In this document: positions 29,184-36,440 of the stretch, piece by piece
Position numbering within the stretch: position 1 is the first letter of the stretch
Layout of the letters: each line of letters starts with the position of its first letter
Source of the DNA: Streptomyces sp. MA5143a
GTDB taxonomy: Bacteria; Actinomycetota; Actinomycetes; Streptomycetales; Streptomycetaceae
DNA length: 64,000 nucleotides
Assembly: GCF_900290235.1 (NCBI RefSeq)
Contig: NZ_OLMK01000015.1
Location: 62,001 to 126,000 of the forward strand
Direction: 5' to 3'
Position numbers and translations under genes: made by a program
Notes under the pieces: model-generated
Told to the model about the DNA's origin: nothing
The model's database searches: none
Seen by the model: only the letters and a program-made list of their open reading frames with translations

Positions 29184-31157
29184 TCACGGCTTGAAGCTGA
29201 CGGGCAGGTTCGCGGGCCCGGCGCCGGTCGGCGGGACCTGGAGGGTCTTCAGGGCGAACTCCATGACCTCCTTGTAGATGGGCCCGCAGATCTGGCCGCC
29301 GAAGTAGTTGCCCTCGGTGGCGTTCTGGATGGCGCAGTACACGGTGATCCGCGGCTTGTCCGCGGGTGCGAAGCCGGCGAACGACGAGGTGTAGCCGCGG
29401 TATCTGCCGGTGTCCGGATCCACGCGGTTCGCCGTGCCCGTCTTGCCCGCGACCCGGTAGCCGGGGATGCGTGCCTTGGTGCCGGTGCCCTCCTCGTCGT
29501 CCACGACGGACTCCAGCATCCTGGCCAGGGTCTTCGCCGTCCTCTCGCTCACGACCCGGGTCTTCTTCGGCTTCGGGGCGGGGGTGAAGCGGCCGTCGGG
29601 CCCCTTGGTGCCCCGGACGAGGGTGGGCGCGACGCGGACGCCTCCGTTGGCGATCGTCGAGTAGACGGAGGTCGCCTGCATGGCGTTTATCGAGACGCCC
29701 TGACCGAACGGGATCGTGTACTGCTGCGACGTCGACCAGTCGCCGGGCGCGGCGAGGATGCCCTTGGTCTCGCCGGGGAAGCCGAGCCCGCTGTAGCTGC
29801 CGATGCCGAACTTGCGCAGGTAGGAGTAGAGGATCCGGTTGGACTCCCGCTGGTTCCTGCCGAGTTCGCCGGTGGCGAGGATCGTGCCGATGTTGCTGGA
29901 CTTGGCGAGCACGCCGTTGAGCGTCAGGTACCAGGTCGGGTGGTCGATGTCGTCCTTGAAGAGGCGGTCGCCGCGGTGCAGCCGGTTGGGCACGGTGACA
30001 TGCGTCTCGGGGGTGGCGACGTTCTCCTCCAGTACGGCGGCCATCGACATGACCTTGGCGGTGGAGCCGGGTTCGTAGGCGTCCTGGAGGGCCGCGTTGC
30101 CCAGGGCGTCCGGGTTCGCCCTGGTGAGGTCGTTGGGGTCGAAACTGGGCGAGTTGGCCATGGCGAGGATCTGGCCGGTGCGGGTGTCCTGCACTATCAC
30201 GTAGCCGCGGTCCGCCTTGGACTTCTTCACCTGCTCGGTGATGGCGCTCTGCGCGGCCCACTGGATGTCGCGGTCGATGGTCAGCTCGATGTCGGAGCCG
30301 GCCACGGCGGGGGTCTCGGCGGAGCCCGCGGTGGGCACGAGGCGTCCGCCGGACTGGGCGTAGCGGATCTTGCCGTTCTTGCCGGACAGAGCGCGGTTCA
30401 GCTGCTGCTCGATGCCGCCGCCGCCCTTGCCCTCGGCGTTGACCCAGCCCAGTATCCCGGCGGCGAGGTCGCCGTTGGGGTACACGCGTTTGCTGCTGGG
30501 CTCCTGGAAGACGCCGGCCAGGACGTTGACGGTGCCCGGGTCGTCCTTGGCCTTCTTGGCGAGCGCGGTCTTGAGGTCGGTGATCTGGTTCCAGACCTGG
30601 GGGGTCTGGCGGCGGGCGAGGAGCACGTACCGCGTGTTCTTGGTGCGCAGCTTCCCGGCGATCGTGTCCTGGTCGGCGCCGAGGATCGGCGCGAGGAGCG
30701 CGGCCGCCTGCTCGGGGCCGTCACCGATCTTGAGCTGGTCGCGCGTGAACATGGTCGGGTCGGCGGTGATGTCGTTGGCGTCCGCGCTGATCGCCAGGTC
30801 GACGCCGTTGCGGTCGGTGATCCCGCCCCGCTCGGCGGCGAGGACCCGGCCGACGTAGCGGTTCCGGTCGGCCTTGGCCGCGTACTCGCCGGCGTCGACG
30901 GCCTGCACCTGGAGCAGCCGGACCACGAAGGCGATCATCACCAGGGTCAGGGCGAGGCTCACCATGCGCAGCCGGGGCCGGGGGCTGCCCAGGCGGATGG
31001 TGCGCGGGGCCGGCTGCCGGGGGCCCGGCCGGCGCTGGCCCGCGGGCCGGGCGCCGGGGCCGGGGCGGCGCTGCTGGCCGCCCGGACGCACGGGCCGGGC
31101 GGGGCCGGGTACGCGGCGGCGGGGCGGCTGCCTGCCTGAATCGACCACTTCCGTCAC
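29184..31157 (-). CDS. ftsI: FtsI, septal class B penicillin-binding protein (PBP3)
   Basis: 657 aa from GTG 31157, which overlaps the ftsL stop as GTGA. A long basic Arg/Pro/Gly cytoplasmic N-terminus precedes one transmembrane helix (LRMVSLALTLVMIAFVVRLL). A PBP dimer domain and the transpeptidase follow with all three motifs: EPGSTAKVM (Ser nucleophile), SSN in AKSSNIGTIL, and KTGTAN. It cross-links septal peptidoglycan with FtsW as its glycosyltransferase partner. The long cytoplasmic arm is typical of actinobacteria. The open frame extends upstream through ftsL as shadow sequence. Confidence 0.95.
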   Translation of the reverse strand: MTEVVDSGRQPPRRRVPGPARPVRPGGQQRRPGPGARPAGQRRPGPRQPAPRTIRLGSPRPRLRMVSLALTLVMIAFVVRLLQVQAVDAGEYAAKADRNRYVGRVLAAERGGITDRNGVDLAISADANDITADPTMFTRDQLKIGDGPEQAAALLAPILGADQDTIAGKLRTKNTRYVLLARRQTPQVWNQITDLKTALAKKAKDDPGTVNVLAGVFQEPSSKRVYPNGDLAAGILGWVNAEGKGGGGIEQQLNRALSGKNGKIRYAQSGGRLVPTAGSAETPAVAGSDIELTIDRDIQWAAQSAITEQVKKSKADRGYVIVQDTRTGQILAMANSPSFDPNDLTRANPDALGNAALQDAYEPGSTAKVMSMAAVLEENVATPETHVTVPNRLHRGDRLFKDDIDHPTWYLTLNGVLAKSSNIGTILATGELGRNQRESNRILYSYLRKFGIGSYSGLGFPGETKGILAAPGDWSTSQQYTIPFGQGVSINAMQATSVYSTIANGGVRVAPTLVRGTKGPDGRFTPAPKPKKTRVVSERTAKTLARMLESVVDDEEGTGTKARIPGYRVAGKTGTANRVDPDTGRYRGYTSSFAGFAPADKPRITVYCAIQNATEGNYFGGQICGPIYKEVMEFALKTLQVPPTGAGPANLPVSFKP

Positions 31158-31720
31158 CTGCCGGGGTTCGTCGAGAGCGGGGTGGACCGTGCGGACGGGC
31201 CGGTGGGGGGCGGCAGCGCCGGCGAGTCCGACGGTGAGGGGGGCGGTGCGGGGGCCGACGTGGGGGTCGGCGTCGGCGTGGGGGCCGGGCCGGCGGCGGA
31301 CGCGGGGGCGAGTGCCTCGGGCGCGAGGACCAGGGGCAGGCTCGCCGGCGTCTGCGCGGCCGCGGGGCTCGGAACGCCCCTGACACGGCCGTCGGGCTCC
31401 AGGAAGGCGGGGTCGCCGCCGGGCACCATGCCCAGCTCGCGGGCGCGGCGCTGGAGGGCCTCCGGGGCGGAGTAGGCGTCCACGTCCCGCTGGAGCGCCT
31501 GTTCCTCGTCGGTGTAGCTCTTCACGTCGTCCTGGAGGTCGTCGAGCTGGAACGACCCCTCGCTCAGCGCGGAGTTCAGGACGAGGAGGCCGATGAGGCC
31601 CCCGCCCAGGAGCACGACGACGAGGAGGACGAACGGGGTGCGGGCGGCCCGGCCGGAGCCGGTCGGCAGGAGCCGCGCGAGCCGGGCGGCCCGGCCCCTC
31701 AGTTCGGGTTTCCTGCTCAC
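31154..31720 (-). CDS. ftsL: FtsL-like septum formation protein
   Basis: 188 aa, GTG start. A short basic cytoplasmic segment, a single transmembrane helix (about residues 29-50) and a predicted periplasmic coiled coil (LDDLQDDVKSYTDEEQALQRDVDAYSAPEALQRRAREL) are followed by LGMVPGGDPAFLEPDG, the standard actinobacterial FtsL end. About 75 further residues are Pro/Ala/Ser/Thr-rich (PTPTPTPTSAPAPPPSPSD) and probably disordered. It should bridge FtsQ and FtsW/FtsI. It lies between rsmH and ftsI, its usual place, and its stop overlaps the ftsI start. Confidence 0.88.
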   Translation of the reverse strand: MSRKPELRGRAARLARLLPTGSGRAARTPFVLLVVVLLGGGLIGLLVLNSALSEGSFQLDDLQDDVKSYTDEEQALQRDVDAYSAPEALQRRARELGMVPGGDPAFLEPDGRVRGVPSPAAAQTPASLPLVLAPEALAPASAAGPAPTPTPTPTSAPAPPPSPSDSPALPPPTGPSARSTPLSTNPGR

Positions 31721-31831
31721 ACACCCTCCCTGCCAGTTCGCTTCTCGGAGTCACTGCCGGCGCCGGCGAGTTCGGTTCTCGGACCCACCACCATCCCCTT
31801 CACGCACCGTGTTCCGGCCGCCTCGTCCGCC

Positions 31832-32788
31832 TCACTCGACGTCCTCCCGGATGCGCTCCGCCCCGCGCAGCCGTGCGGGGGCGGCCCGCCGGTTCTCGGC
31901 GACCTCTTCCTCGGTGGGAAGTTCGGCACCACGGGTCAGGAGCTTGAGCCGGGGCTGGTAGCGCTCGGGGACGACGGGCAGCCCGGGGGGCGCGGTGGTG
32001 GCGGCGCCCGCCGCGAACACCTGCTTGACGAGGCGGTCTTCGAGCGAGTGGTACGAGAGCACGGCGACCCGGCCGCCGACCGCGAGGGCCTTGACGGCGG
32101 CGGGGATCGCCCGCTCCAGCACGGTGAGTTCGCCGTTGACCTCGATGCGCAGCGCCTGGAAGGTGCGCTTGGCGGGGTTGCCCCCGGTGCGCTTGGCGGC
32201 CTGCGGCAGGGCGTCGCGGATCAGTTCGACCAGGCGCGCGCTGTTGCTGAAGGGCTCCTTGTCGCGCTCGCGCACGATCGCGGAGACGATCCGCTTGGCC
32301 TGCTTCTCCTCGCCGTACGCCCGCAGGATCCGGACGAGTTCGCCGGCCGGGTAGGTGTTGAGGACCTCGGCGGCGCTGATACCGGTCGTCTGGTCCATGC
32401 GCATGTCGAGCGGGGCGTCCTGGGCGTAGGCGAACCCGCGGTCGGCCTCGTCGAGTTGCATGGAGGAGACGCCGAGGTCGAAGAGGACGCCCTGGACGTG
32501 CGGGATGCCCAGGCGGGCGAGCACGTCGGGGAGTTCGTCGTAGACGGCGTGCACCAGGGTGGCGCGGTCGCCGTAGGGGGCGAGCCGTTCCCCGGAGAGG
32601 CGCAGCGCCTCCTTGTCCCGGTCGAGGGCGACGAGCCGGGCCTCGGGGAACCGGGTGAGGAGCGCCTCGCTGTGGCCGCCGAGCCCGAGGGTGCAGTCGA
32701 CCACGACGGCACCGGGCTCCGTGAGGGCCGGGGCCAGCATGTCCAGGCACCGCTGGAGCATGACGGGAACGTGTCGGCTCTCGGTCAA
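31832..32788 (-). CDS. rsmH: 16S rRNA m4C1402 methyltransferase RsmH (MraW)
   Basis: 318 aa, TTG start ([17 protein letters not shown]). The SAM-binding motif [16 protein letters not shown] is followed by [37 protein letters not shown] and [13 protein letters not shown], which identify RsmH. It methylates N4 of C1402 in 16S rRNA. It is the first gene of the dcw cluster; no mraZ regulator precedes it. The frame has no better ATG or GTG upstream. Confidence 0.96.
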   Translation of the reverse strand: MTESRHVPVMLQRCLDMLAPALTEPGAVVVDCTLGLGGHSEALLTRFPEARLVALDRDKEALRLSGERLAPYGDRATLVHAVYDELPDVLARLGIPHVQGVLFDLGVSSMQLDEADRGFAYAQDAPLDMRMDQTTGISAAEVLNTYPAGELVRILRAYGEEKQAKRIVSAIVRERDKEPFSNSARLVELIRDALPQAAKRTGGNPAKRTFQALRIEVNGELTVLERAIPAAVKALAVGGRVAVLSYHSLEDRLVKQVFAAGAATTAPPGLPVVPERYQPRLKLLTRGAELPTEEEVAENRRAAPARLRGAERIREDVE

Positions 32789-33201
32789 GGGGCCCTCTCA
32801 AGTCCGGCGGGCCCGTACGCACCGCCGGGTCCCCGCCCGCTCAGGAAGGGGAGGTCGGCTGGCGCCGGAAGTGCCGGCCGACCGGGAGCGGGAGGAGGCC
32901 GAGCCGTACGTACGCGCCGCGCACGCGGGGAGATGCCGGGCAGTGACCGGATCTCTCGGTGATGTCAGTCGAGCAGGGGGTCCTCGCCTCCCGCTCCGCG
33001 TCACTTTAGTCCACGGCCCCTCGCGGTCAATCAACCGGCCTGCGCGTCGCGACACCGCTCTCGGAGCGAAGCCCGGAAAGCCGAGAAATCACTCGGAGTG
33101 GTGCAATCCCGCCACCCCTGTGGGTTACCTCACAACAACCCTCAATGACGTTCTTTGTCCCCTCTCACAGAGCGCCATCGGCACCCGTGACCAGTACCGT
33201 C
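32789..33201. other. Divergent region between rsmH and the carbonic anhydrase gene
   Basis: About 410 bp that must hold the main dcw promoter (minus) and the carbonic anhydrase promoter (plus). No mraZ, no recognisable protein and no clear promoter pair stand out. Confidence 0.4.
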
Positions 33202-33753
33202 ATGCCTATGACGACCTCCGCATCAGTTCCCACCGAATCCGAAGGCGCCATAAACGGCGACACCGTCACCGACCGGCTGGTCGAGGCCAACGGGCGGTAC
33301 GCCGCCGCGTTCGCCGACCCCGGCATGGACGCCCGCCCCGTCCTGCGTGTCGCCGTCGTGGCCTGCATGGACGCCCGCCTCGACCTGCACGCCGCGCTCG
33401 GCCTCGAACTGGGTGACTGCCACACCATCCGCAACGCGGGCGGTGTGGTCACCGACGACGTGATCCGCTCCCTCACCATCAGCCAGCGCAAGCTGGGCAC
33501 CCGCAGCATCGTGCTGATCCACCACACCGGCTGCGGTCTGGAGGCCCTCACCGAGGACTTCCGCACCGAGCTGGAGGCGGAGGTCGGCCAGCGCCCGGCC
33601 TGGGCCGTGGAGTCCTTCCGGGACGTCGACCAGGACGTACGGCAGTCCATGCAGCGGGTGCGGACCAACCCGTTCCTGCTGCACACCGACGACGTGCGCG
33701 GTTTCGTCTTCGACGTGAAGACGGGCCGGCTGCGGGAGGTCGACGCCGTCTGA
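33202..33753 (+). CDS. Beta-class carbonic anhydrase
   Basis: 183 aa from ATG 33202; ATG 33208 is the near alternative. Zinc ligands C55, H108 and C111 and the Asp57-Arg59 dyad appear in VACMDARLD and LIHHTGCG, with HTIRNAGG between. The protein interconverts CO2 and bicarbonate in the cytoplasm, feeding carboxylations. It is of the short beta type, like Mycobacterium Rv1284. It has its own transcript, divergent from the dcw cluster. The longer frame from 33145 adds 19 unlikely residues. Confidence 0.92.
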   Translation: MPMTTSASVPTESEGAINGDTVTDRLVEANGRYAAAFADPGMDARPVLRVAVVACMDARLDLHAALGLELGDCHTIRNAGGVVTDDVIRSLTISQRKLGTRSIVLIHHTGCGLEALTEDFRTELEAEVGQRPAWAVESFRDVDQDVRQSMQRVRTNPFLLHTDDVRGFVFDVKTGRLREVDAV

Positions 33754-33850
33754 GCGGCGTCGAACCGGCCCCTCGCACCGGCCCCCACCCCACCCCCGGA
33801 CGGTCTTCCGCTGCCGTGGGTTTCTGTCAATCTCCTGGCATCTTGGCGTG

Positions 33851-33913
33851 CGAAACGGTACAGACCTGACAAATCACCGACCGTTATCCACAGGCGAGTG
33901 ACACGAAACGGTA
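33851..33913 (+). repeat. Direct repeats and a DnaA-box match upstream of moxR
   Basis: CGAAACGGTA occurs at 33851-33860 and again at 33904-33913, 53 bp apart. Between them TTATCCACA (33884-33892) is a perfect E. coli-type DnaA box. The set sits in the leader of the MoxR operon and may be a regulator-binding region; a single DnaA box is not an origin. Confidence 0.45.
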
Positions 33914-34038
33914 ACGGCAGCAAGAATGCAAGTGTGGCAACACGCGGAACTGTTCGCGCGTGGTGCCCGTGTTTCGGGGTGGGCCGGTCCGCATCGCAGA
34001 GCGTCGGCCCGGAGAAAGAACGGGCCGAGGAGGGCCGG

Positions 34039-35079
34039 GTGACGACCTATGACGATCGAGCGAGCCTCACTGATCTGACCAGCACTGTGGAGCGAGTCCG
34101 CAGTTCGGTCGAGGCGGTGATCGAGGGCAAGCCTGAGGTCGTACGGCTTTCGCTGACAGTGCTGCTCGCCGAGGGACATCTTCTGATCGAGGATGTCCCC
34201 GGCGTCGGCAAGACCATGCTGGCCAAGGCACTGGCACGGTCCATCGACTGTTCGGTACGGCGTATCCAGTTCACGCCGGACCTGCTGCCGTCGGACATCA
34301 CGGGTGTGTCCATCTGGGACCAGCAGCGCAAGGAGTTCGAGTTCAAACCGGGCGCGATCTTCTCGCAGATCGTGATCGGCGACGAGATCAACCGCGCGTC
34401 ACCGAAGACGCAGTCCGCGCTGCTGGAGTCCCTGGAGGAACGCCAGGTCACGATCGACGGACACACGTACGAGCTGCCCCACCCCTTCATGGTGGTGGCC
34501 ACGCAGAACCCCGTCGAGATGGAGGGCACCTACCCGCTCCCCGAGGCCCAGCGGGACCGCTTCATGGCCCGGGTCTCCGTCGGCTACCCCAGCCCGGAGG
34601 CCGAGCTCCAGATGCTCGACGTCCACGGCGGCGTCTCGCCCCTGGAGGACATGCAGCCGGTGGCCCACGCCCATGACATCGTGAAGCTGATCGAGGCCGT
34701 CCGCGGCGTGCACGTCGCGGAAACGGTCCGGCGCTACGCTGTGGACCTGGTCGGCGCCACCCGCACCCATCCCGACCTCAGACTCGGCGCCTCGCCGCGC
34801 GCCACGCTGCATCTGCTGCGCGCCGCGAAGGCGACCGCCGCCCTGAGCGGCCGGGAGTACGCGCTGCCGGACGACATCCAGTCCCTGGCGGTGGCGGTCC
34901 TCGCGCACCGGCTGCTGCCCACCGCCCAGGCCCAGCTCAACCGCCGGACGCCCGAGCAGGTCGTCCAGGAGATCCTGCAGCGCACCCCCGTGCCGCAGGC
35001 CGCGCCACCGCAGGGCGGCTTCGGCTCGGCCCGCCCGGCGCCGGCGTATCCGCAGCAGCCGCCGCGGAGGCTTGGATGA
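34039..35079 (+). CDS. MoxR-family AAA+ ATPase
   Basis: 346 aa from GTG 34039, behind a GAGGAGGG ribosome site. It has Walker A GVGKTMLAKAL, Walker B VIGDEINRASPKTQSALLESLEER, sensor 1 VATQNPVEMEGTYPLPEAQ and the C-terminal lid. MoxR ATPases act as chaperones that mature partner complexes, usually encoded next to DUF58 proteins as here. The upstream GTG at 33898 adds 47 residues with no family similarity. The stop overlaps the next gene by four bases (ATGA), so translation is likely coupled. Confidence 0.93.
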   Translation: MTTYDDRASLTDLTSTVERVRSSVEAVIEGKPEVVRLSLTVLLAEGHLLIEDVPGVGKTMLAKALARSIDCSVRRIQFTPDLLPSDITGVSIWDQQRKEFEFKPGAIFSQIVIGDEINRASPKTQSALLESLEERQVTIDGHTYELPHPFMVVATQNPVEMEGTYPLPEAQRDRFMARVSVGYPSPEAELQMLDVHGGVSPLEDMQPVAHAHDIVKLIEAVRGVHVAETVRRYAVDLVGATRTHPDLRLGASPRATLHLLRAAKATAALSGREYALPDDIQSLAVAVLAHRLLPTAQAQLNRRTPEQVVQEILQRTPVPQAAPPQGGFGSARPAPAYPQQPPRRLG

Positions 35080-36440
35080 CCACCGCGGGGCCCGCGCCCG
35101 CCCCGGAGCAGGACAAGAGCGGGCTGCGCACGGCTCTCGCCGGGCTCACCACACGCGGGCGCTCCTTCCTCGCCGCCGGGGTCGCGGCCGCGATATGCGC
35201 GTACGTCCTCGGGCAGAGCGATCTGCTCCGGGTCGGGCTGCTGCTCGCCGTACTGCCGCTGGTCTGCGCGACCGTGCTGTACCGCACCCGCTACCGGGTC
35301 GCGGGCAGCCGCCGCCTCTCCCCCGCGCGGGTGCCGGCGGGCAGCGAGGCCCGGGTCCATCTGCGGATGGACAACGTCTCGCGGCTGCCCACGGGGCTGC
35401 TGATGCTCCAGGACCGGGTGCCGTACGTGCTCGGTCCGCGTCCCCGGTTCGTCCTGGACCGCGTCGAGGCGGGCGGCCGGCGCGAGGTGTCGTACCGCGT
35501 CCGCTCCGATCTGCGCGGCCGCTACCCCCTGGGCCCGCTCCAGCTGCGGCTGACCGATCCCTTCGGGATGTGCGAGCTGACCCGGTCCTTCTCGACGTTC
35601 GACACCCTGACGGTGATCCCGCGCGTGGAGGCGCTGCCGCCGGTGCGGCTGAGCGGTGAGGCGAAGGGGTACGGCGACGGCCGGCAGCGCTCGCTGGCGC
35701 TGGCCGGCGAGGACGACGTGATCCCCCGCGGTTACCGCCGCGGCGACGACCTGCGCCGGGTGCACTGGCGCTCCACCGCCCGCTACGGCGAGCTGATGGT
35801 GCGCCGCGAGGAGCAGCCGCAGCGCGCCCGCTGCACCGTCCTGCTGGACACCCGGGCCGTGGCCTATCTGGGCGCGGGCCCCGACTCGGCCTTCGAGTGG
35901 GCCGTCTCGGGCGCCGCCTCCATGCTGGTGCACATGCTGGAACGGGGCTATTCCGTGAGGCTGTTGACGGACACCGGCAGTTCGGTGCCGGGCGAGGGGG
36001 CCGACGGGTTCGCGGGCTCCAGCCAGGAGTCCGCCGACGCGGCCGGCCTGATGATGGACACCCTCGCGGTGATCGACCATTCCGACGGCATGAGCCTGTC
36101 CTCCGCGTACGACGTGCTGCGCGGCGGGAACGAGGGGCTGCTGGTCGCCTTCCTCGGCGACCTCGACGAGGAGCAGGCGGGGCTGATCGGCAGGATGCGC
36201 CGGCGCAGCGGCGGGGCGATCGCGTTCCTGCTGGACAGTGAGACATGGACCCGCGAGTCGGGCGACGTGCCCGCCGCGGGCGGCGAGAGCGCGGGCGAGG
36301 AGTCGCTGCGCCTGCTGCACGAGGCGGGCTGGACGGCGCTGGGCGTGCCGCGAGGTGCCTCGCTGACGGACCTGTGGCGCCAGGCGGACCGGCAGCGAGC
36401 CGGTCTGGTGTCCGGGCTCGGGACGGAGGGACGGTCATGA
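35076..36440 (+). CDS. DUF58 domain protein, MoxR partner
   Basis: 454 aa. Two N-terminal hydrophobic segments (about residues 32-75) anchor it in the membrane, followed by a beta-rich part. The conserved DUF58 motif is VIPRGYRRGDDLRRVHWRSTARYGELMVRREEQ, and a von Willebrand A-like core (CTVLLDTRA) follows. DUF58 proteins are clients or adaptors of MoxR ATPases. It overlaps both neighbours by ATGA, so the three genes form a tightly coupled operon. Its specific role is not known. Confidence 0.9.
   Translation: MTTAGPAPAPEQDKSGLRTALAGLTTRGRSFLAAGVAAAICAYVLGQSDLLRVGLLLAVLPLVCATVLYRTRYRVAGSRRLSPARVPAGSEARVHLRMDNVSRLPTGLLMLQDRVPYVLGPRPRFVLDRVEAGGRREVSYRVRSDLRGRYPLGPLQLRLTDPFGMCELTRSFSTFDTLTVIPRVEALPPVRLSGEAKGYGDGRQRSLALAGEDDVIPRGYRRGDDLRRVHWRSTARYGELMVRREEQPQRARCTVLLDTRAVAYLGAGPDSAFEWAVSGAASMLVHMLERGYSVRLLTDTGSSVPGEGADGFAGSSQESADAAGLMMDTLAVIDHSDGMSLSSAYDVLRGGNEGLLVAFLGDLDEEQAGLIGRMRRRSGGAIAFLLDSETWTRESGDVPAAGGESAGEESLRLLHEAGWTALGVPRGASLTDLWRQADRQRAGLVSGLGTEGRS

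Noticed and set aside
32798..33055. An 85-codon minus-strand frame upstream of rsmH as a possible mraZ or leader gene
   Set aside because: It is Arg/Ser/Pro-rich with no MraZ/AbrB features and no ribosome site.
33884..33892. A replication origin
   Set aside because: Only one DnaA box; oriC needs many boxes next to dnaA/dnaN, which are absent.
33898..34038. Extension of the MoxR protein to GTG 33898
   Set aside because: The extra 47 residues lack similarity; GTG 34039 has a good ribosome site and fits family length.
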